Below are positions 1 through 8,620 of a stretch of DNA of 64,000 bases, one piece after another. This stretch comes from Chryseobacterium gleum (GTDB lineage: Bacteria > Bacteroidota > Bacteroidia > Flavobacteriales > Weeksellaceae). The notes under the pieces are model-generated. The model was not told the origin of the DNA and did not search any database. It saw only the letters and a list, made by a program, of their open reading frames with translations. Position 1 is the first letter of the stretch. Each line of letters starts with the position of its first letter. The stretch covers positions 3,427,001 through 3,491,000 of the forward strand of contig NZ_LR134289.1 of the NCBI RefSeq assembly GCF_900636535.1. Reading direction: 5' to 3'. A program made the translations under genes and the position numbers.

Positions 1-345
1 TGCTTCTTTAGCATCCTTTCCTACTTTATCAGCCTCTGCTTTAATATCCTGACCTGCTTTGTTAAGATCCTGTTTTGTCTTATCTGCAGTAGCATCAATT
101 TTATCTTTTGCCTTTTGAGCAGCTTCGTCGATCTTATTCCCTGCTGCATCTACTTTAGTCTTTACATCTTCTTTAGCATTGTTGATCTTTGCTGTATCCA
201 CACCATTAGGGGTTTCGGTAACCGTAGTGGTTGTGGTTGTAACTGAACCGTCAGGGTTTTCCACCTGTTCTGTTTTCGTTGTTGATTTTGTACATGCTAC
301 CGTGAATACTGAAATCACTATTGCAGCGAAAATTTGTTTTTTCAT
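1..345 (-). CDS. Lipoprotein with Ala/Lys/Asp-rich helical repeats (partial, 3' end outside window)
   Basis: Reading the minus strand from the ATG at 345 gives an N-terminus MKKQIFAAIVISVFTVAC, a lipoprotein signal peptide with lipobox TVAC. A short Thr-rich linker follows (about residues 20-50), then a repetitive helix rich in Ala, Lys and Asp (DAAGNKIDEAAQKAKDKIDA and similar). The frame stays open to the edge of the window, so the C-terminus is missing. The composition resembles small CsbD/LEA- or apolipoprotein-like bacterial lipoproteins that coat membranes under stress, but I cannot assign a function. It lies 29 bases downstream of another lipoprotein gene and is probably co-transcribed with it. 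Confidence 0.75.
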   Translation of the reverse strand, partial: MKKQIFAAIVISVFTVACTKSTTKTEQVENPDGSVTTTTTTVTETPNGVDTAKINNAKEDVKTKVDAAGNKIDEAAQKAKDKIDATADKTKQDLNKAGQDIKAEADKVGKDAKEA

Positions 346-374
346 ATTATTTATTTGTTTAATGTTTTTTGAAT

Positions 375-737
375 TTATTCTGATCTAGTCTCCTGAGCAG
401 CTGGTTTTTCAGTTGCTTTCTGTTTCTTTTCTGCCTCTGCCTTTTTCTTTTCCTCCTCCAGTTTTGCTTTATTTTCTTTTTCCAGCTCGGCTTTAATTTT
501 ATTTTCTTCGTCCTGAAGCTTTTTAGCCTGTTTTACTGAATCAATATACTGTGGGGAAGACATTCTTATTTTTCGTGCAATATCCACTGAAACCGCCCCT
601 GTAGAAAAGGAGTCAACAGCAGTGGTATCATAACTTATTTTAACTTCCTGCTCAGCCCCGAATCCTGGTGATTCTTTCTTGGAACAAGCGGTAAAAAAAA
701 GAGTAGAAATAAAAATTGCAGCCAATAAATTTTTCAT
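375..737 (-). CDS. Small Lys/Glu-rich lipoprotein
   Basis: This 120-residue protein starts MKKNL-like (MKNLLAAIFISTLFFTACSKKE) with a clear lipobox FTAC, so the mature N-terminal Cys is near residue 18. The middle has no domain I recognise. The last 50 residues are a highly charged Lys/Glu/Ala run, likely a single helix or disordered tail. It begins 4 bases after the stop of the upstream phosphatase-fold gene and 29 bases before the next lipoprotein, so it probably belongs to the same transcript. Function unknown. Confidence 0.8.
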   Translation of the reverse strand: MKNLLAAIFISTLFFTACSKKESPGFGAEQEVKISYDTTAVDSFSTGAVSVDIARKIRMSSPQYIDSVKQAKKLQDEENKIKAELEKENKAKLEEEKKKAEAEKKQKATEKPAAQETRSE

Positions 738-741
738 GGAA

Positions 742-1713
742 CTAATTTAACAGAAATTCTGCAATTACAGGATAATGATCCGATAATTTCACAGACTGGT
801 CTACTTTATAGCTTAGCGGAATGATAGATTTCGAACTGAAAATATAATCAATTCTTAAAGGCACCTTATAATCATGGAAACTGCTGGCACTACCCTTTCC
901 GGCTACCAGGAATGCGTCCTGAAGGTCTTTTCCAAGGTTATAATATTCATATGAATTGGGAACGGAATTAAAATCTCCCGCCAGAATAACAGGATATGGT
1001 GACAAGTCAACCATTTTTCTGATTCTTTTCACCTGATCTTCATGAGCCTGAAACGTAGGAGTCATATGAGAAAGTAATGTTGAAACATTTCCCAGACCTA
1101 ATGCATCCAGTTTTGTAAACATCGATTTATTAAGTCTGAATGGCTCAAGATAAACGTTAATAATCCTAACCACTTTCCCATTAATGTCTATATCAGCATA
1201 AAATGAATTTCCCCGCGCTTTCTCATCAATTAATTCTGCCTGTCTTACAATTTTATGTTTCGTTTTAAGAATAACTGACGGATACTTAATAAGATCACGT
1301 TTTATAACACGGTTTGTATCTTTTTCCTGCACAAGAATAATATCGGCATCCTGGGCCTTGATATAGTCTTTTACTTTATCCCAGCCGTATTCGCCGTATT
1401 TCACATTAAAAGTCAATACTTTGATATCCCGTATTGTTTTTAAATTCTCTGTTTTCGGGGAAAAGTTAATCCATCGTCTGATAGGATTATAGAAAATAAG
1501 TGTACCTAAAGCAAAAGCTATCGCAATTTTTTCTTTTTTAAAGATCCAGATCAATGTAAGGATGATATGGGCAAGGATCAGATAAGGAAATCCAAGAGAC
1601 AGAAGATTCAGGTTGCCCAGAATATTGGGTGGAATCCATGCATTCCCCAATGTGCATAAGAGCAAAACGGCAACAACGATATGTATAAATAGTAATATCT
1701 GATTCGACTTCAT
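742..1713 (-). CDS. Membrane-anchored endonuclease/exonuclease/phosphatase (EEP) family protein, copy 2
   Basis: Three hydrophobic segments in the first ~90 residues precede an EEP (DNase I/inositol phosphatase-like) domain. Family motifs are visible: VLTFNVKYG (metal-binding Asn), ILVQEKD (catalytic Glu), VILAGDFNSVPNS (Asp/Asn pair) and the C-terminal SDHYPV (Asp-His). The domain probably faces the periplasm and cleaves a phosphodiester; the substrate is not evident. I chose the ATG at 1713 because the resulting N-terminus (MKSNQILLFIH) aligns with the upstream paralogue; an in-frame ATG at 1764 would add 17 residues. It is a tandem paralogue of the 1788-2777 gene. Confidence 0.85.
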   Translation of the reverse strand: MKSNQILLFIHIVVAVLLLCTLGNAWIPPNILGNLNLLSLGFPYLILAHIILTLIWIFKKEKIAIAFALGTLIFYNPIRRWINFSPKTENLKTIRDIKVLTFNVKYGEYGWDKVKDYIKAQDADIILVQEKDTNRVIKRDLIKYPSVILKTKHKIVRQAELIDEKARGNSFYADIDINGKVVRIINVYLEPFRLNKSMFTKLDALGLGNVSTLLSHMTPTFQAHEDQVKRIRKMVDLSPYPVILAGDFNSVPNSYEYYNLGKDLQDAFLVAGKGSASSFHDYKVPLRIDYIFSSKSIIPLSYKVDQSVKLSDHYPVIAEFLLN

Positions 1714-1787
1714 GAAAAAACGTTCTTGGTACTGTTTTCTTTCAACAAAAATCCTACCAAGCATAAAAATTTTAACTATTTTTATGA

Positions 1788-2777
1788 TTATTTACTTTCT
1801 GAAGAAAATTTTACAATGACAGGATAATGATCTGAAATACTTACAGAACGGTCAACTTTGTAAGATATTGCCTTTAAAGATTTTGAAGAAAAAACATAGT
1901 CGATCCTGATTGGAAATTTATAATCATGAAAACTCGTTGCACTTCCCTTTCCGGCTGTTAAAAATGTATCTTCAAGTCCGTCTGATAAATGGTAATATTC
2001 ATAAGAATTCGGTACAGAATTGAAATCACCTGCAAGAATAACAGGGTAAGGAGAATTTTCAATGGCTTCACGAATAAGCGCTACCTGATCCTGATGTTTT
2101 TTAAAGGTGGGGATGAGTCTTTTAATAACATCTTTTATTTTTTGTTCGTCGGTATCAGTATCTCCATTAAGTTTCACCATGTCTTTTTCAAACCGAAAAG
2201 GATTGAGATAGACATCAATGAACCTATAGGTCCTGCCTTTAATTTCAATATCAGCCAGCACACCGGGAATTCTTACGTCTTCATCTTGTGGATCAATAAT
2301 CTGCTGTTTAATGATTTTATGTTTGGTCAGAATGGTTAAGCCCCCTCCGGGATTTGCTTTTTGATAACCATCAAAATGGTATTTAATACCTGCATCTTCC
2401 TGTAAAAGAAAAACATCAGCATCCTGAGATTTCAGGTATGGCCCGACCCCTTCGTTTCCTCTGCCGCCTGCCCTTGTATTGAAAGAAACAACCTTTATGT
2501 CAGCGTTTCCTTTCTGATCAGAATAATTAACCCATCTTTTTACAGGATTTATGAAAGCCAATCCGGCAAACATAAATACAAATGCTCTTTTTTTCCAGCT
2601 GAATATCCAGAATATGGTCAGAATAAAATACAAGATAATAAGTACCGGAAACCCTAAAGAAAGCAGATTAAACCACGGAAAAATCTTTGGTGGTACATAG
2701 GCATTTAACAAGGTACCCAACAATAGAAATAAAATTCCCAGGTGGATAATCAATACTATGAGTCGGAAAATCTTCAC
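1788..2777 (-). CDS. Membrane-anchored endonuclease/exonuclease/phosphatase (EEP) family protein, copy 1
   Basis: The 329-residue product starts at a GTG codon (2777). It has an N-terminal membrane region of about 90 residues (FLLLGTLLNAYVPP, LLSLGFPVLIILYF, AFVFMFAGLAFINP) followed by an EEP domain with motifs VVSFNTRAG, VFLLQEDAG, VILAGDFNSVPNS and ISDHYPV. It is collinear with the neighbouring 742-1713 gene throughout, so the pair arose by tandem duplication. It begins 9 bases after the rhomboid gene and is probably in its operon. The reaction is likely metal-dependent phosphodiester hydrolysis at the membrane; the substrate is unknown. Confidence 0.87.
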   Translation of the reverse strand: MKIFRLIVLIIHLGILFLLLGTLLNAYVPPKIFPWFNLLSLGFPVLIILYFILTIFWIFSWKKRAFVFMFAGLAFINPVKRWVNYSDQKGNADIKVVSFNTRAGGRGNEGVGPYLKSQDADVFLLQEDAGIKYHFDGYQKANPGGGLTILTKHKIIKQQIIDPQDEDVRIPGVLADIEIKGRTYRFIDVYLNPFRFEKDMVKLNGDTDTDEQKIKDVIKRLIPTFKKHQDQVALIREAIENSPYPVILAGDFNSVPNSYEYYHLSDGLEDTFLTAGKGSATSFHDYKFPIRIDYVFSSKSLKAISYKVDRSVSISDHYPVIVKFSSESK

Positions 2778-2786
2778 AACATTATT

Positions 2787-3515
2787 TTAATTGAACCGGT
2801 ACAGGTGTTTTTTCCAGTTTAGAGCTAACAGCCATCCTACCAGAGCACCACCTACGTGAGCCAGATGGGCAATGCCTCCGCCGTTTCCTGAAACCCCAAG
2901 ATATATTGAAATCACAACAATAACAGGTAACAGGTACTTTACTTTCATAGGAACCGGGATAAACATAATCCCAATTTTCGCATCCGGATATAATGTGGCA
3001 AATGCAGCGACTACTCCGAAAATAGCGCCGGAAGCACCTACCATTGGGGTAGCAACAATAGCTTTTAAACTTTCCAGTAATTCTTTCTGTTTAAGAACAG
3101 AGCTCGTATTTCCTGCAAATTCAACACTTGCTCCGGACAAATAAGCATTTACATTGAATCCTAGCTGCTCCAGTTCACGGGAAAGTTGTTGAACCTCAAC
3201 AAAATTCCATGCATTAAAAAGAAAAAATGCACCTAAGCCACTTGCAAAATACAAAAGCAAATATTTTTTGTCACCTAAGGTTTGTTCCAGAATTGGCCCA
3301 AAACTAAAGAGTGTCATCATATTGAATAAAATATGCATAATACTTCCATGCATGAACATATGAGTAATAATCTGCCATGAATGGAAAAATGGTGAGAAAG
3401 GATAAAAGCCCGCAAGATAGCCAATCATCTGGTTTCCCATGAAGTAAGTCAAAATAAATACTACAACATTGATGATAATAATATTCCTTGTAATGGGCGG
3501 TATATTGTTAAACAT
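2787..3515 (-). CDS. Rhomboid family intramembrane serine protease
   Basis: The 242-residue protein has six or seven hydrophobic segments and the rhomboid signatures. The catalytic serine lies in GASGAIFG (Ser162), the histidine in HLAHVGGALVG (His220), and HGSIMHILFNMMTLF forms the conserved TM2 segment. An inserted hydrophilic loop of about 50 residues lies between TM3 and TM4 (residues 104-155), a pattern common in Bacteroidota rhomboids. Rhomboids cleave membrane proteins within or next to a transmembrane segment; the substrate here is unknown. It sits 5 bases after mutL, so probably shares its transcript. Confidence 0.92.
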   Translation of the reverse strand: MFNNIPPITRNIIIINVVVFILTYFMGNQMIGYLAGFYPFSPFFHSWQIITHMFMHGSIMHILFNMMTLFSFGPILEQTLGDKKYLLLYFASGLGAFFLFNAWNFVEVQQLSRELEQLGFNVNAYLSGASVEFAGNTSSVLKQKELLESLKAIVATPMVGASGAIFGVVAAFATLYPDAKIGIMFIPVPMKVKYLLPVIVVISIYLGVSGNGGGIAHLAHVGGALVGWLLALNWKKHLYRFN

Positions 3516-3520
3516 AATTT

Positions 3521-5314
3521 TTAAAATTTGTTTTTAAAGTCATTAAACGGAACCTCATAAAAGCATCTTTTGCCATCCGGTAAAAATTCCGGGAAGCCTA
3601 ATGCTGTAAAATCTTTGATAAGCTGTTCCGCATCTTTTTTATAAATAAAATCAAATCTTGACTTAGACTGCATTTTATTCCATTGATTATGGTAATACTG
3701 CATGAATTCTTCTTCCGTCTTGTAATCCAGGATCTCAAAAAGGTTTTCCAGAAACTTCATCGCCTGGGTTTCTTTTAACCCTTCCGGAAGTGAATCTATG
3801 CGAAGTACACTTTCATGAGCAATTTTCATGTCAAACCCTAATTCCGGAAGATATTTTTTAATCGCATTGTATTTTGTCTTCTCAATCTCATTCATATGAT
3901 ACTCCAGAGAAAAGAGAAGAGCGTGGCTGTTTGTACTTGATTTTCTGACAGATTTGTTGCTTTCAGATATCAAAAGCCTGTGCATTCTTCCAAGATCCAG
4001 CATAAGCGTCACATCTCCTTTGTTAAAAAGCCAATAGCCGTTTGGAAGCCTCATAAGATCTTCATCAAAATCTTCATCTTCAAATAAATTGATTTTTGAA
4101 GGTTCTGCTGTAATATTCTGATGATACATTTCCGTAAGGTTCTGAATTTCTTCCGGATGCACTACATTTTTTTCTTCCAGGAACGGATTATAATCTTTGT
4201 CTACAATAATTTCAGGCATTTTAATGACACTTCCGCTTCCACCGCTGTTACTTTTGCTGGGAATCGGTTTATTCATCATTTCATCCAGTTCCGGATCTCT
4301 GTCGAAATCAAGGCTTGGAGACACGTTGTAAATCCCCAGAGATCTTTTGATGGTTGAACGAAGCAAGGCAAAGATAAGATGCTCATCCTCAAACTTCACT
4401 TCTGTTTTCTGCGGATGAATATTGACATCAATTTTCTCCGGATCCAGTTCCAGGAAAAGGAAAAATGAAGGCACATATCCCGGTTGCAGAAGCCCTTCAA
4501 AAGCCTCCTGCACTGCTTTATTGAAGTACGGACTTCTGAAATACCTTCCATTCACAAAAAGGAATTGCTCGCCCCTTGCTTTCTTCGCACCTTCAGGCTT
4601 GGCAACAAAACCATGCAGTTTACACCATATAATGTCTTCTTTAATAGGGATCAGAAGCGGCTGCAGCTTTCTTCCGAAAACATCCACAATACGCTGCATC
4701 TGACTTCCTTTTCTGAGCCTGAAAACAGCTTCATCATCATGGAACAGCGAAAATTCCAGGTTCTCATGAGCTAATGCAACACGTTGAAATTCATCAATAA
4801 CGTGTCTGAATTCAATATTATTATTTTTCAAAAACTTCCTTCTTGCAGGAACGTTATAGAAAAGATTTTTTACTAAAAAGTTTGATCCGTCTGCTGTCTG
4901 AACAGGATCCTGAAACTGAAAGACTCCACCTTCGATATAAATGTTTGTTCCAATGGAAGTATCTTTCTGTTTCGTTCTCAGCTCCACCTGTGAAACCGCT
5001 GCAATAGAGGCCAGCGCTTCACCCCGGAATCCTTTTGTGGCAATTCTGAAGATATCTTCCGTCCCTTTGATTTTGGAGGTTGCATGTCTTTCAAAAGCCA
5101 TACGGGCATCTGTCTCGGACATTCCTTTTCCGTCATCCACTACCTGAATAAGGTTTTTCCCGGCATCTCTGATGATCAGTTCAATTTTCGTTGCATCTGC
5201 ATCAATAGCATTTTCCAAAAGTTCCTTCACGATGGATGCAGGCCTCTGCACCACCTCTCCTGCTGCAATCTGGTTGGCTACATGATCCGGTAAAAGCTGA
5301 ATAATATCTGACAT
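3521..5314 (-). CDS. mutL: DNA mismatch repair protein MutL
   Basis: The N-terminal GHKL ATPase is intact: NQIAAGEV, ELLENAIDADAT (motif I), VVDDGKGM (motif II), ATSKI and TKGFRGEAL (motif III), followed by the transducer domain (VNGRYFRSP, DVNIHPQKTEVKF). It couples MutS mismatch recognition to strand removal. The start at the ATG in 5314 gives MSDIIQLLPDHVANQIAAGEV, matching the family; the open frame extends to a TTG at 5329. The C-terminal dimerisation domain is unusual: the region where endonuclease MutLs carry DQHA(x)2E(x)4E reads MLDLGRMHRLLISE, and the late CPHGRP motif reads FLPDGKRC. This copy therefore looks nickase-deficient. Confidence 0.95.
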   Translation of the reverse strand: MSDIIQLLPDHVANQIAAGEVVQRPASIVKELLENAIDADATKIELIIRDAGKNLIQVVDDGKGMSETDARMAFERHATSKIKGTEDIFRIATKGFRGEALASIAAVSQVELRTKQKDTSIGTNIYIEGGVFQFQDPVQTADGSNFLVKNLFYNVPARRKFLKNNNIEFRHVIDEFQRVALAHENLEFSLFHDDEAVFRLRKGSQMQRIVDVFGRKLQPLLIPIKEDIIWCKLHGFVAKPEGAKKARGEQFLFVNGRYFRSPYFNKAVQEAFEGLLQPGYVPSFFLFLELDPEKIDVNIHPQKTEVKFEDEHLIFALLRSTIKRSLGIYNVSPSLDFDRDPELDEMMNKPIPSKSNSGGSGSVIKMPEIIVDKDYNPFLEEKNVVHPEEIQNLTEMYHQNITAEPSKINLFEDEDFDEDLMRLPNGYWLFNKGDVTLMLDLGRMHRLLISESNKSVRKSSTNSHALLFSLEYHMNEIEKTKYNAIKKYLPELGFDMKIAHESVLRIDSLPEGLKETQAMKFLENLFEILDYKTEEEFMQYYHNQWNKMQSKSRFDFIYKKDAEQLIKDFTALGFPEFLPDGKRCFYEVPFNDFKNKF

Positions 5315-5333
5315 AAAAACGTAAATCAACTTA

Positions 5334-5341
5334 CAAAAATA
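5334..5341 (-). promoter_or_regulatory. Bacteroidota -7 box (TATTTTTG) for mutL
   Basis: The minus strand reads TATTTTTG, matching the TAnnTTTG consensus used by the Bacteroidota primary sigma factor. It lies 20 bases upstream of the mutL ATG, which would give a leader of about a dozen bases. No clear -33 TTTG was seen. Confidence 0.5.
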
Positions 5342-5554
5342 GTCAATGAAAACGGGAATTAAAATACAAAAACCGTGATTTAATATTTAATTATCAACAT
5401 TTTTCCCTATTTATCCCCAACTGATTTTTTTAATGTTTGTAATGAAGGGCGTTAGCAAGTTTATTGTTTGATCCGTAAATTTTTATTTCAACCCTCACGA
5501 AAAAAAGGATATAAAACAATCACATTTAAATATTGAAGTTATTTTTAAAAAAAA

Positions 5555-5583
5555 TGCCCCTATTTTATGATAAAATAAGGGCA
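5555..5583 (-). terminator. Rho-independent terminator after the DUF1275 gene
   Basis: A hairpin of about 13 bp (TGCCCcTATTTTA / TAAAATAaGGGCA, one mismatch, 3-base loop) is followed on the minus strand by a run of eight T. It lies 45 bases past the stop of the DUF1275 gene. The rest of the 314-base gap up to mutL (5342-5554) is AT-rich and shows nothing else. Confidence 0.8.
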
Positions 5584-5628
5584 CTTACAGCTAGTTTATA
5601 CAAAAAATTAATCGCTTGTGTTTTATTT

Positions 5629-6456
5629 TTAATCCTCAAAGACAAGTTTTCTTTTCTTCTCTTTTTTAGGAGCTCCATGAATTTTCTCATACAGGTAAGC
5701 AAAAATATTAGGCTTTCTGTAGATCCTGTTGTATCTGTATTTTGTATTGAAGTGACGGACGTGAATTTTATAGGCATCATATCCGATGACAATCAGCAGA
5801 CATATACTGATCACATAAAACACCCTGAATTCCAGATAGTAATAAGTAAGTCCTGAAAATACAGCTCCCATCACATAGGCTACCATAATACTCATCAGAA
5901 GTTTGGCTCTGCCGATCAGTTCTCCGTTTTTTCTGTATTTTTTCTGGGTAAACATAGATACCAGAATTCCTAAGTCGGTGGTTGTTCCGGTAAGGTGGGT
6001 GGTTTTCACAGAGAAATTAGAAATACTTGCTGTCAATCCGTTTTGCAGTCCCGTCGCAAAAAGCATCAATGCTACCAGATATTCCGTTTCTTCTAATGTT
6101 TTCTGATAATAAAACTGCCCGTATACTCCTACAAAAAGAAGACATATAATCTCCAGCACAATCGGCATGGCATGGGCAAAATATTTACTTTTCTTATTAA
6201 AATTGATGACAATGAAGTTGGATACAAAGCTTCCAAAGAAGAAGAGGAAAATCCATGCTCCCACTACAGCTACCTGGGTCCAGTTTCCTTTACTGATTTC
6301 TGCTGCCAGAATAGCATAGTGTCCCGTTACGTTCGATGTAAAAGAGAGAAATATCAACAGGGAAGCAATATTTATAGTACCTGCGGTGAAGGCAGTCAGC
6401 GTCCCCAACCTGATATTGTCTCCCAGTGTCCTGCTGTTACTATAATTTCTTAACAT
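5629..6456 (-). CDS. DUF1275 (YoaK-like) membrane protein
   Basis: The 275-residue protein has six predicted membrane segments and the DUF1275 pattern: an N-terminal FTAGTINIASLL segment, FTSNVTGHYAIL, a central GLQNGLTASISN motif and HLTGTTTDLG. The family is annotated as YoaK/DUF1275, with no established substrate. The last 45 residues are a basic cytosolic tail (KKEKKRKLVFED). It lies 28 bases downstream of the Usp-like gene on the same strand, so the two are probably one transcript, and it is closed by the terminator at 5555-5583. Confidence 0.88.
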   Translation of the reverse strand: MLRNYSNSRTLGDNIRLGTLTAFTAGTINIASLLIFLSFTSNVTGHYAILAAEISKGNWTQVAVVGAWIFLFFFGSFVSNFIVINFNKKSKYFAHAMPIVLEIICLLFVGVYGQFYYQKTLEETEYLVALMLFATGLQNGLTASISNFSVKTTHLTGTTTDLGILVSMFTQKKYRKNGELIGRAKLLMSIMVAYVMGAVFSGLTYYYLEFRVFYVISICLLIVIGYDAYKIHVRHFNTKYRYNRIYRKPNIFAYLYEKIHGAPKKEKKRKLVFED

Positions 6457-6484
6457 TTTTTATCTTTTTAAATTGTGTATACTT

Positions 6485-6979
6485 TTAAACTTCTACAAAG
6501 ATCTCTGCCAGTCTGCCTTTTTCCGGAAGTCTTTCTCTTGCTTCAATGGTAATTTCATAAGACTGAAGCTCTTTGCATTTTCTGATATAAGGAATCAGAT
6601 CGAATTTTCCTTTTCCTTTGCTTATGATAGATGGAGAATAATAAGCTTCTTCAATATTTTCTGCCTTTACATATTGATTAAAAGTTCTCTGGAAGCTACC
6701 AGTAAAAATGTCGCAGATGATTTTATTAATGAGATGAGGATATTTATTACTGATAATGCCTAAGGCGTCACAAAACTCTTTCGGCCTGATTTTATTGAAG
6801 ACCGATGTTTTGGTGCTGAATAAAAGATCCCTGATAGAATCTCCGGAATCATATCCTGAAGTCAGAAGAATATTATATTGGTTCTGATCTTCTGCCGCAT
6901 CCTTCTCTTTAAGAACCTTCTTCAATATATTTAATGACTCAAGAGAATAATCTGTTGCAATTAAAATTGTTTTAGCCAT
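6485..6979 (-). CDS. Usp-like hypothetical protein
   Basis: This 164-residue soluble protein starts MAKTILIATDYSLESLNILKKVL. That resembles the first beta-alpha unit of universal stress proteins (ILvaTDfSe.S), but the glycine-rich ATP-binding motif of canonical UspA is absent. The rest of the sequence matches nothing I recognise. Its only neighbours on the strand are the DUF1275 membrane protein downstream and, 225 bases upstream, the histidine kinase. I treat it as a protein of unknown function with a weak Usp-like fold assignment. Confidence 0.7.
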   Translation of the reverse strand: MAKTILIATDYSLESLNILKKVLKEKDAAEDQNQYNILLTSGYDSGDSIRDLLFSTKTSVFNKIRPKEFCDALGIISNKYPHLINKIICDIFTGSFQRTFNQYVKAENIEEAYYSPSIISKGKGKFDLIPYIRKCKELQSYEITIEARERLPEKGRLAEIFVEV

Positions 6980-7024
6980 GTTCTTTATTATTTTGTATTT
7001 GTGTTTTTATCTTTTTTGATGATA

Positions 7025-7032
7025 CAAAATTA
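7025..7032 (-). promoter_or_regulatory. Bacteroidota -7 box (TAATTTTG) for the Usp-like/DUF1275 operon
   Basis: TAATTTTG on the minus strand, 45 bases upstream of the ATG at 6979, matches TAnnTTTG. The leader would be about 39 bases. Confidence 0.45.
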
Positions 7033-7204
7033 GAACGACGGTATTAGAAGACCTTTGGAACGGAATTAAAATGTGATTAAAGAGATTAAAATGAGATTAG
7101 AAAATTGTTAAGAGGAGTTAATATAGCGAAAAATTGAAAGAGTAAAAGGTGAAAGAGCCTTTCGCAAATTTGCCGTTTGCGATTTTGCTTATTGTCCTTC
7201 TGGT

Positions 7205-8617
7205 TTACCCTTTGACTTCTTCGTCTTTCTGCATGGTATAGAAATTCGGAAAACGCATCTGCACCGTTGTTCCCTGATTCTCATGCGAGCTTACGATGAG
7301 TTCACCATGATGCATTCTGACAATATTTCTCGCCAGCGGAAGTCCGATGCCGTAGCCTTCATAGTTGTTTGTATTGGACGCTCTGAAGAACGGATCGTAG
7401 ATTTTATTCATTTCCACTTCCGGAATTCCGATACCATTATCTTTTACGATGATATAAACGTCTGTATCAGTGGCACCCAGAGAAACTTTAACCTGCTGAA
7501 AATCAGAATATTTACAGCCATTACTGATGATATTGGCCACTGCCAGATGCAGGAGCTGTTCGTTTCCCTGAACTTTAAGTTTTTTTGGATTATCAGGAAG
7601 CATGCTGATATCCAGGAAAATATTATTTCGGGAATCAATTCTTCGCAGGGTTTCAATGACATCCCAAAGCAGCTGGTCAATTCTCACCTTATCCATTTTC
7701 TGGATCTTTCCGTCGAATCCGGTTTGGGCAATCATTAGCAAAGCTTTGATTTTCTTGTCAAGTTTTTCGGCTTCGTCCAGAATAATTCCGAGGGTTTCTT
7801 TGTATTCAGCGGCTGTTCTGCTGATCGATAGTGCAACATCTGCTTCTCCCATAATAGAAGTAAGAGGTGTTCTCAATTCGTGGGAAACATTTCCGATCAG
7901 ATGATTCTGGGTTTCAAAGGAAGTTTCAATACGGTTGAGCATATCATTGAAGGTATCCACCAGTTCATTAAGCTCTTTATTATCAGGCTGTGATTCCAGT
8001 CTTAAATGAAGGTTTTCAGAACTTATTTCCTTTACTTTTCCTGTGATTTTTAAGATGGGTCTGAATAAAGTTTTAGACAGATAAAAAGAAAAGATCATAC
8101 TGAAGAACAGGGAAAGTACAATACACGTAATCAGCGTTCTTTTTAAAAATCCAAGATAGTAGACAACATAATGGTTTTTTGCAGAAGCTATCGCTATATA
8201 ATCCTTATCATCATACCTGAAGCTTTGGCCGATATAATAGAATTCTTTGTCATTATAGTTAGATTCACCTTCTTTAATGATATTTTTAAAGAAATAGTCC
8301 GGAATATGAACTTCCTGGGATATTTTTTTGAAATTGGAATCGGTGGGAACGGCGAAAACATAGTCTTTTTCCATCGGAAGCTCCTCATCATTCAGGTTGC
8401 TGAGAATATAGTTTTCCGGAAGATCGAGATGATCCTTGCTTTTTTCGATCTGAACAATCGTTGCCGTTCTGATTTTCAGCAGCTCATAAAATCTCTGATG
8501 CGAAAAATTAACGATAGAAAAGTACACCAAACCACTGAACAGCAAAATGATGGCTGTAAAAACCAACATTAAAAGCACCATCGTTTTGGTTTGATTTGTA
8601 ATGACTTTATTAAACAT
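7205..8617 (-). CDS. Sensor histidine kinase (two-component system)
   Basis: The 470-residue protein has TM1 at about 13-35, a periplasmic sensor of about 115 residues, TM2 at about 154-180, a HAMP linker (about 187-235), a HisKA domain with the phosphorylated His246 in GNVSHELRTPLTS, and a HATPase domain with N box NIISNGCKYSD, G1 DNGIGIP and G2 GYGIGLPLA. It phosphorylates the response regulator encoded 3 bases upstream (8621-9328). The periplasmic sensor has no domain I recognise, and no target genes are adjacent, so the signal is unknown. Confidence 0.93.
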   Translation of the reverse strand: MFNKVITNQTKTMVLLMLVFTAIILLFSGLVYFSIVNFSHQRFYELLKIRTATIVQIEKSKDHLDLPENYILSNLNDEELPMEKDYVFAVPTDSNFKKISQEVHIPDYFFKNIIKEGESNYNDKEFYYIGQSFRYDDKDYIAIASAKNHYVVYYLGFLKRTLITCIVLSLFFSMIFSFYLSKTLFRPILKITGKVKEISSENLHLRLESQPDNKELNELVDTFNDMLNRIETSFETQNHLIGNVSHELRTPLTSIMGEADVALSISRTAAEYKETLGIILDEAEKLDKKIKALLMIAQTGFDGKIQKMDKVRIDQLLWDVIETLRRIDSRNNIFLDISMLPDNPKKLKVQGNEQLLHLAVANIISNGCKYSDFQQVKVSLGATDTDVYIIVKDNGIGIPEVEMNKIYDPFFRASNTNNYEGYGIGLPLARNIVRMHHGELIVSSHENQGTTVQMRFPNFYTMQKDEEVKG

Positions 8618-8620
8618 TCA

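Noticed and set aside
8171..8572. 133-residue plus-strand frame inside the histidine kinase
   Set aside because: Antisense shadow of the kinase sensor and TM region.
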